A program made the translations under genes and the position numbers. Positions 58,898 through 64,000 of a stretch of DNA of 64,000 nt are shown piece after piece; within the stretch, counting starts at the first letter, position 1, and every line of letters starts with the position of its first letter. Origin of the DNA: Tatumella morbirosei (GTDB lineage Bacteria > Pseudomonadota > Gammaproteobacteria > Enterobacterales > Enterobacteriaceae); contig NZ_JPKR02000004.1 in the NCBI RefSeq assembly GCF_000757425.2, positions 783,941 through 847,940 of the forward strand, in the 5' to 3' direction. Under the pieces are notes generated by a model. That model had not been told where the DNA came from. It did not search any database and saw nothing but the letters and a program-made list of their open reading frames with translations.

Positions 58898-58968
58898 GTA
58901 CAACAGAGGAATTTCTTCACTGGCAGGATTATACTATAAACCTGTACAAGAATATTAAACGGTACAAG
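58898..58968. promoter_or_regulatory. GTACAA repeats in the ybgA-phrB promoter region
   Basis: GTACAA occurs three times (58898, 58944, 58962); the last two are exact GTACAAG copies 18 bases apart and end just before the ybgA start. A TATACT -10-like box (about 58930) precedes them without a good -35, as expected for an activator- or MerR-type promoter. They may be an operator for light/B12-dependent MerR regulators that control photolyase genes in other bacteria (inference). Confidence 0.4.
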
Positions 58969-58971
58969 TTT

Positions 58972-59754
58972 ATGAACATTCCGCTAATCATTGGTGTCCT
59001 GTCCGGTGAGGAGAGTCACCGGATTGCAGAACGAAGCAAACAACGGCTGCCCGGCGCATTTTCCGTGCAGCCTGTCATGTTGCAACAACAGGACGACAGA
59101 GTCGAAATTCGTGGGAAAATTGATGGTATTACCCCGGGATTCTCCGACGGCCAGGTTCTGACAGTCTATGGCATCATCACTGAACATCCTTTACCCTCTG
59201 GGTTTCCGGCAGATATACCTCTCTGTACTGAGAATTCATTGCTGGATTCCGATCAGCGGCATTCATTTATCGCAGCTGTTTGTGCCGGTGCAGAATTTGA
59301 TGCCCTGTGTGCTGAACCTCTGACCGCCCACAAACTTATCCAGTTTCACAGCCGCTATAAGATGTTGTTACTGGCGCATTCACAGCCATTATACCGTGAG
59401 CTGGGGCCACTGGTCGCCGGAGTCACAGCCTGTAGCAGCCTGAAGGAATTTTCACTACTTTACCGTCGTAAACTCATGCAGATACTGATGTTACCGGCAA
59501 ATCGTCGTGATAATACCAATGCCCTGATGCATATGCAGGGCTACTTCAGACCCTTTATCGCAGGAGAACGACGTCGGCATCTGGCTGAGACGATTGATCA
59601 ATACCGGCGTGGGGTCGTGTCTTTATCGGTAGCAATTGATGAACTGCGTGATTTACAGGCTGAATATCCTCATCCCTGGCTGGCTTCTCAACGATTTTTA
59701 TTCCCCTGGTTGCCTGACTCCCAGGCAAGGGAAACACCACAGGAGATAGCGTGA
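58972..59754 (+). CDS. ybgA: YbgA-type DUF1722 protein with unusual N-terminal extension
   Basis: 260 residues from ATG 58972. Residues about 110-250 are the DUF1722 domain of E. coli YbgA (LTAHKLIQFHSRYKMLLLAH, LGPLVAG, TNALMHMQGYFRPFI, YPHPWLASQRFLFPW). The first about 105 residues (MNIPLIIGVLSGEESHRIAE onward) occupy the place of DUF523 in longer relatives but do not show its cysteine motifs, and I cannot identify them. Function is unknown; strong linkage to photolyase genes suggests a role in DNA photorepair. Its stop overlaps the phrB GTG start. Confidence 0.85.
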   Translation: MNIPLIIGVLSGEESHRIAERSKQRLPGAFSVQPVMLQQQDDRVEIRGKIDGITPGFSDGQVLTVYGIITEHPLPSGFPADIPLCTENSLLDSDQRHSFIAAVCAGAEFDALCAEPLTAHKLIQFHSRYKMLLLAHSQPLYRELGPLVAGVTACSSLKEFSLLYRRKLMQILMLPANRRDNTNALMHMQGYFRPFIAGERRRHLAETIDQYRRGVVSLSVAIDELRDLQAEYPHPWLASQRFLFPWLPDSQARETPQEIA

Positions 59755-61205
59755 AAACCCATTTTGTCTGGCTTAGAAATGATTTACGACTTCATGACCA
59801 CCCGGCTCTTTATGCCGCCTGCCAGGACCCGCAGGCCCGGGTTATTGCGTTATTTATTGCCACACCGGGCCAGTGGCAGCAGCATAATGTTTCCGGAAGA
59901 CAACTCACTTTTGTCACAGATGCACTGCAATTACTCAGTGAGGAACTGCTTTCCCTCGGGATACCCTTGTTATATGCCACGGCTGACAATTTTACCGACA
60001 GCGTCAGGTGTCTTAACGAAATCTGCGTCAGCTATCAGGCGACACAGCTGTTTTATAATTATCAGTATGAACTTAATGAACAGCGAAGGGACCAACTGGC
60101 TGAGAAAGTGTTAGCTGAGAGTCACATTATCTGCCAGGGATTTCATGACGGGACGCTCCTGCCGCCAGGCAGTGTTCTGACCGGCAAGGGGACAATGTAT
60201 AATGTTTACACCCCGTTCAGTAAAGCACTGAGTAAGGCTTTGGTGGCAGAGTTGCCGGAATGTTATCCGGCGCCGGCAGCCAGGACGTTACCGAAGGATA
60301 TTACCGCAGATACCATTCCGTCACTCAGCCCGCACAGTGGTGACTATGACCGTCAGCTATTCCCGCCAGGCCATCGTGCAGCATTGCAACGGTTGCGTGC
60401 TTTCAGCCAGCACAATATCGGGAATTATGCCAGGGACCGTGATTTTCCGGCCTCCGATGCGACCAGTTGCTTGTCTCCCTATCTGGCGACCGGGCAAATT
60501 TCCGCCCGCCAGTGTCTGTACCGTATTCTTCACGACCACCCGCAGGCGCTTAGCGGGGGACCAGAATCGGTCTGGTTGAATGAACTTTTCTGGCGTGAGT
60601 TTTACCGTCATTTGCTGGTGGCTTATCCGCGGTTGTGCCAACATCAGCCATTTACTGACTGGACGCGTCATATTCAATGGCGACAGAATGAAAAACAATT
60701 GCTGGCCTGGCAGCACGGTAACACCGGATTTCCGATTGTTGATGCCGGAATGCGACAACTGCGGGAGACCGGTTGGATGCACAACCGCCTGAGAATGATT
60801 GTTGCCAGTTTTCTGGTCAAAGATCTGCTGGCAGACTGGCGCGAAGGTGAACGCTATTTTATGACCCAATTACTGGACGGTGATCTCGCGGCAAACAACG
60901 GAGGCTGGCAGTGGGCAGCTTCAACAGGGACCGATGCGGCCCCTTACTTTCGGATTTTTAATCCGCAGCTTCAGGGAGAACGGTTTGACCCGCAAGGCGA
61001 TTTTATTCGACGCTGGGTCCCTGAGTTGGCCATGATTCCGGGAAAAGAAATTCATGAACCACACCGCTGGGCAAAAAAACAGCAGGTGGCTCTGGATTAT
61101 CCGTTACCCATTGTCGATCACCGACAGGTACGGCAGACTACTCTGCAGGCATTTGAGGCCGCACGACGTGGTGGCACATCAGTACAGGAAAAAAAACATG
61201 AATAA
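59751..61205 (+). CDS. phrB: Deoxyribodipyrimidine photolyase (CPD class I)
   Basis: 484 residues. The N-terminal antenna domain begins MKTHFVWLRNDLRLHDHPAL and the C-terminal FAD domain has LNELFWREFYRHLL, DAGMRQLRETGWMHNRLRMI and NNGGWQWAASTGTDAAPYFR. It repairs cyclobutane dimers using light with FAD and MTHF cofactors. The start GTG 59751 has AGGAG upstream and a 4-base overlap with ybgA (GTGA). Longer than E. coli (472) by a short tail. Confidence 0.96.
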   Translation: MKTHFVWLRNDLRLHDHPALYAACQDPQARVIALFIATPGQWQQHNVSGRQLTFVTDALQLLSEELLSLGIPLLYATADNFTDSVRCLNEICVSYQATQLFYNYQYELNEQRRDQLAEKVLAESHIICQGFHDGTLLPPGSVLTGKGTMYNVYTPFSKALSKALVAELPECYPAPAARTLPKDITADTIPSLSPHSGDYDRQLFPPGHRAALQRLRAFSQHNIGNYARDRDFPASDATSCLSPYLATGQISARQCLYRILHDHPQALSGGPESVWLNELFWREFYRHLLVAYPRLCQHQPFTDWTRHIQWRQNEKQLLAWQHGNTGFPIVDAGMRQLRETGWMHNRLRMIVASFLVKDLLADWREGERYFMTQLLDGDLAANNGGWQWAASTGTDAAPYFRIFNPQLQGERFDPQGDFIRRWVPELAMIPGKEIHEPHRWAKKQQVALDYPLPIVDHRQVRQTTLQAFEAARRGGTSVQEKKHE

Positions 61206-61941
61206 TACCCTGCTTGAACAATTGATTAATCAGCGACTGAATAGCCAGAGTTTCAGTGATTATGCCCCGAATGGTATGCAGGTTGAAGGTCGAAGTGAGA
61301 TCAAACGAGTGGTGACCGGCGTGACTGCCTGCCAGGCTTTACTGGATGAAGCTGTCCGTTTACAGGCTGATGCACTGATTGTCCATCATGGGTATTTTTG
61401 GAAAAATGAATCTCCTTTAATTAAGGGAATGAAACGCCAGCGATTACGAACATTACTGTTGAATGACATCAACCTGTTCGGCTGGCATTTGCCACTGGAT
61501 GCCCATCCTGAATTAGGAAATAATGCTCAACTGGCGAAACTTCTGGGGATTGTTCCGGAAGGGGAAATTATACCTCTGGTGCCTTATGGCCGGCTGGAAA
61601 CTCCGCTTAACGGAGAGGAATTTGCCTTACTGATTCAGGAGAAACTCGGGCGTACCCCGTTACACTGCGGGGATAATGCACCACAGCTTATCCGGTCAGT
61701 CGCCTGGTGTACCGGTGGAGGCCAGGGTTTTATAGATGATGCTGCGGACTACGGTGTGGATGCATTCATCAGCGGAGAAGTCTCCGAAAAAACAATTCAT
61801 ACTGCACGTGAGCGTGGATTGCATTTTTTTGCTGCAGGACACCATGCAACCGAGCGTGGCGGTGTGAAAGCGCTTGGTGAATGGTTAGCAGAGTCGCAGG
61901 GACTGGAAGTGATTTTTGTGGATATTGATAATCCTGCCTGA
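61198..61941 (+). CDS. ybgI: NIF3-family metal-binding protein YbgI (GTP cyclohydrolase I type 2 homolog)
   Basis: 247 residues from ATG 61198, equal to E. coli YbgI. NIF3 motifs: SDYAPNGMQVEGRSEIKRVV, ALIVHHGYFWKNE (metal His), LDAHPELGNNAQLAKLLG and FFAAGHHATERGGVKALGEW. It has a dinuclear metal centre in a toroidal hexamer; the true activity is unsettled. It overlaps the phrB end by eight bases. Confidence 0.95.
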   Translation: MNNTLLEQLINQRLNSQSFSDYAPNGMQVEGRSEIKRVVTGVTACQALLDEAVRLQADALIVHHGYFWKNESPLIKGMKRQRLRTLLLNDINLFGWHLPLDAHPELGNNAQLAKLLGIVPEGEIIPLVPYGRLETPLNGEEFALLIQEKLGRTPLHCGDNAPQLIRSVAWCTGGGQGFIDDAADYGVDAFISGEVSEKTIHTARERGLHFFAAGHHATERGGVKALGEWLAESQGLEVIFVDIDNPA

Positions 61942-61976
61942 TTTTTCCTCTTGTCAGGGGAGAGAGACACTCTTAC

Positions 61977-62003
61977 AGGCGAAGCTGACCCGGCTTCGCC
62001 TTT
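61977..62003 (+). terminator. ybgI terminator
   Basis: Stem GGCGAAGC / GCTTCGCC, 7-nt loop, then TTTT; 35 bases after ybgI. Confidence 0.8.
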
Positions 62004-62111
62004 TGCCACACTGGCCCGCAGTTTTAACACTTTTCCCCGCATGTTCACCGCAAGGGCGGCCTGTTTACGGAGGTTAAAATTTGCCGTGAATCAGACCACT
62101 AATTAAAATTA

Positions 62112-62140
62112 TTGACACTTCTCGTCGGGTTGCGGATAAC
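62112..62140 (+). promoter_or_regulatory. Promoter of pxpBCA
   Basis: Perfect TTGACA (-35), 17-base spacer, GATAAC (-10, four of six matches), about 90 bases upstream of the pxpB start. Confidence 0.6.
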
Positions 62141-62232
62141 GTAAGCAACAGATCTGTTCATTGCGGTCATTCCGGCGCAGGCTGGCTGGTGCCTCAGAGT
62201 CAGGTCGTAAGGATCTTAGTGGAGGCAGGGTA

Positions 62233-62889
62233 GTGCAGCAAATCAGATTTTATATGTTGGGTGAGCAGGCCGCGGTTCTGGAATTGTCCCCGCCGGTGTC
62301 GCTCGAAGCCCAGCAACGGATATGGGGCTTAGCACGTCATCTTTCCTCGCTCGAAAAGGTACGTGAAGTCGTGCCTGGCATGAATAACCTGACGGTCATC
62401 TTCCAGAATATTCCTGATGATGTCAGTGCGCTGTTACTGCAATTAAATAGCTGGTGGGAGGACAGTGAGGTGGAGGTCCCACCTTCGCGCACTGTGGATA
62501 TTCCGGTCGTTTACGGCAAAGAAGCCGGACCGGACCTGCAGGAGGTCGCCCGTCACTGTCAGCTTTCAGCTTCTCAGGTGGTTGAACTACACAGTTCAGC
62601 CCTTTACACCGTGTATTGCATTGGTTTTCAGCCGGGTTTTCCTTATCTTGCCGGGCTTGATCCCAAAATTCACTGTCCGCGTCGGGCTGAACCCCGTGTT
62701 GCTGTCGCCGCAGGAAGTGTCGGAATCGGTGGCAGCCAGACGGGAATTTATCCGCTGGTGGCACCAGGAGGGTGGCAACTGATAGGCAGAACCACCGTGT
62801 CACTGTTTATGCCGCAACGTACGCCTCCGGTTCTGCTGGCTCCGGGAGACCGTGTACGTTTTGTTCCGAAAAAGGAGGGGCAATGTTAA
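62233..62889 (+). CDS. pxpB: 5-oxoprolinase subunit PxpB
   Basis: 218 residues from GTG 62233, equal to E. coli PxpB; GGAGGCAGG lies just before. Conserved PGMNNLTVIF, FQPGFPYLAGL, RAEPRVAVAAGSVGIGG and PLVAPGGWQLIGRT. With PxpC and PxpA it hydrolyses 5-oxoproline to glutamate with ATP, clearing a spontaneous by-product of glutamine. The open frame starts further left (62161) but the extra residues lack homology. Confidence 0.95.
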   Translation: MQQIRFYMLGEQAAVLELSPPVSLEAQQRIWGLARHLSSLEKVREVVPGMNNLTVIFQNIPDDVSALLLQLNSWWEDSEVEVPPSRTVDIPVVYGKEAGPDLQEVARHCQLSASQVVELHSSALYTVYCIGFQPGFPYLAGLDPKIHCPRRAEPRVAVAAGSVGIGGSQTGIYPLVAPGGWQLIGRTTVSLFMPQRTPPVLLAPGDRVRFVPKKEGQC

Positions 62890-63812
62890 CTGTCATTCGT
62901 GCCGGGATGGCGACGTCAGTACAGGATGCCGGACGCCCGGGCTATGGTCAGTCAGGAATCAGTCTTACCGGTGTGATGGACAGACCTGCGATGGAGACTG
63001 CGAATCTGCTGGCGGGCAATGCTGCGGACAGTGCGGTGTTAGAAATTACGCTGGGACAGTGTCAGTTCCGTTTTGAACGCGACAGCTGGTTTGCTCTCAC
63101 CGGGGCTGGTTGTCACGCGGAACTGGATGGCAAAGCAGTCTGGACCGGCTGGAGAATCCCCGCCAGGCAAGGGCAGGTTCTGACATTAACCCGCGCTATC
63201 CGCGGGGTTCGTAGTTATCTGGCCGTCAATGGCGGATTCGATATTCCGCCGGTGATGGGGTCATGCAGTACAGATGTGAAAGGTGGTTTTGGGGGCTGGC
63301 AGGGCAGATATCTTCGCGACGGAGATATGCTACCGCTTAATTTACCTACGCGTAATTTTTCGCAGAGTGTCGGTGTCAGGCAATTACTGTGGGGGAACCG
63401 CATCCGTGTGTTGCCGGGACCGGAATACCGGGAATTCAGCCCGGAAGCGCAACAGGCATTCTGGAGAACCGGTTGGGTACTGTCACCGCAGAGCAACCGT
63501 ATGGGATACCGGTTACAGGGGCGAACCCTGCAACGCACTAAACCAAGAGAGTTACTATCGCATGCGGTCATTCCCGGCACCATTCAGGTGACCAATGGCG
63601 GGCAGCCTGTGGTTCTGATGGCAGATGCACAGACCACCGGCGGATATCCACGTATCGGGGTGGTTATCTCTGCCGACTTATATCATCTGGCGCAAATCCG
63701 TCCGGGTGAACCGGTTCACTTTATTTACTGTACGTTAGACGAAGCCAGGCAGGCGAAACAGCACCAGCAGCATGCTCTGGATATGATGAAATGGGGACTT
63801 ATCGGTTCATGA
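62883..63812 (+). CDS. pxpC: 5-oxoprolinase subunit PxpC
   Basis: 309 residues. The start ATG 62883 overlaps the pxpB end by seven bases. [49 protein letters not shown] and [16 protein letters not shown] are the biotin-dependent carboxylase-like KipA/PxpC domain. It forms the ATP-using PxpBC part of the complex. Confidence 0.95.
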   Translation: MLTVIRAGMATSVQDAGRPGYGQSGISLTGVMDRPAMETANLLAGNAADSAVLEITLGQCQFRFERDSWFALTGAGCHAELDGKAVWTGWRIPARQGQVLTLTRAIRGVRSYLAVNGGFDIPPVMGSCSTDVKGGFGGWQGRYLRDGDMLPLNLPTRNFSQSVGVRQLLWGNRIRVLPGPEYREFSPEAQQAFWRTGWVLSPQSNRMGYRLQGRTLQRTKPRELLSHAVIPGTIQVTNGGQPVVLMADAQTTGGYPRIGVVISADLYHLAQIRPGEPVHFIYCTLDEARQAKQHQQHALDMMKWGLIGS

Positions 63813-64000
63813 AAATAGATTTAAATGCCGACCTTGGTGAAGGCGGTAAATTCGATCAGCAGTTATTGCAACTGGTGAGTTCGGCCAATATAGCCTGCGG
63901 TTTTCATGCCGGAGATGCACAGACGATGTTGCAGTCAGTGCGCTGGGCGAAAGAGTATCAGGTAAAAATCGGTGCTCATCCCTCATTTCCTGACAGGGAA
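63809..64000 (+). CDS. pxpA: 5-oxoprolinase subunit PxpA (cut by window end)
   Basis: First 64 codons only: [20 protein letters not shown], then [17 protein letters not shown] and [12 protein letters not shown], the LamB/YcsF family start. The ATG overlaps the pxpC stop (ATGA). The remainder lies beyond the window. Confidence 0.93.
   Translation, partial: MKIDLNADLGEGGKFDQQLLQLVSSANIACGFHAGDAQTMLQSVRWAKEYQVKIGAHPSFPDRE

Overview
The window is a 64 kb piece of an enterobacterial (Enterobacterales, Gammaproteobacteria) chromosome. The evidence is gene content and gene order: pagP-cspE-tatE-lipA-lipB-ybeD-dacA-rlpA-mrdB-mrdA-rlmH-rsfS-nadD-holA-lptE-leuS, gltIJKL, lnt-corC-ybeY-ybeZ-miaB, ubiF, a seven-gene tRNA operon, asnB, nagDCAB/nagE, glnS, fur, fldA, ybfE, ybfF, seqA-pgm and ybgA-phrB-ybgI-pxpBCA follow the Escherichia coli 14-17 min order closely, and many protein lengths equal those of E. 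coli. Genes of the E. coli interval such as chiPQ, kdp, speF-potE, rihA and hscC are absent. The base composition looks balanced, and the left end carries an accessory set (orphan periplasmic binding protein, PhyH dioxygenase, Csu pili). I would guess Erwiniaceae (Tatumella/Pantoea/Erwinia-like), but this is inference, not proof.

Left third (1-15.4 kb): accessory or variable region. It holds the end of an HxlR-family regulator, a DoxX membrane protein, an aldo/keto reductase, YnfA, a shikimate-dehydrogenase-like enzyme, a periplasmic amino-acid-type binding protein beside a PhyH-family dioxygenase, a periplasmic PEBP protein, and an archaic chaperone-usher (Csu-type) pilus locus on the minus strand. 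The Csu locus shows decay: the chaperone has an in-frame amber codon in its signal peptide, the usher is frameshifted in a poly-A run, and a broken 3' copy of the two-domain subunit lies between two diverged major-subunit paralogs, as expected from an old tandem duplication. A YafD-like EEP protein and an HcxB-type dehydrogenase follow.

Middle (15.7-42 kb): core genome for lipid A palmitoylation, cold shock, Tat export, lipoate synthesis, cell elongation (PBP2-RodA-RlpA-PBP5), ribosome maturation (RlmH, RsfS, YbeY), NAD synthesis, DNA polymerase III delta, LPS assembly, leucyl-tRNA synthetase, glutamate/aspartate uptake, apolipoprotein N-acylation, tRNA methylthiolation and ubiquinone synthesis.

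Right third (42-64 kb): a tRNA operon Met-Leu-Gln-Gln-Met-Gln-Gln, asparagine synthetase, the divergent nagBACD/nagE regulon with a palindromic NagC-type operator, glnS, fur, fldA, ybfE, ybfF, seqA, pgm, the ybgA-phrB photolyase pair, ybgI, and a 5-oxoprolinase operon that runs off the edge.

Three reading-frame breaks (usher A8, pgm A7, ybfF C5) all lie in homopolymer runs. Sequencing or assembly error is therefore a serious alternative to real gene loss, especially for pgm.
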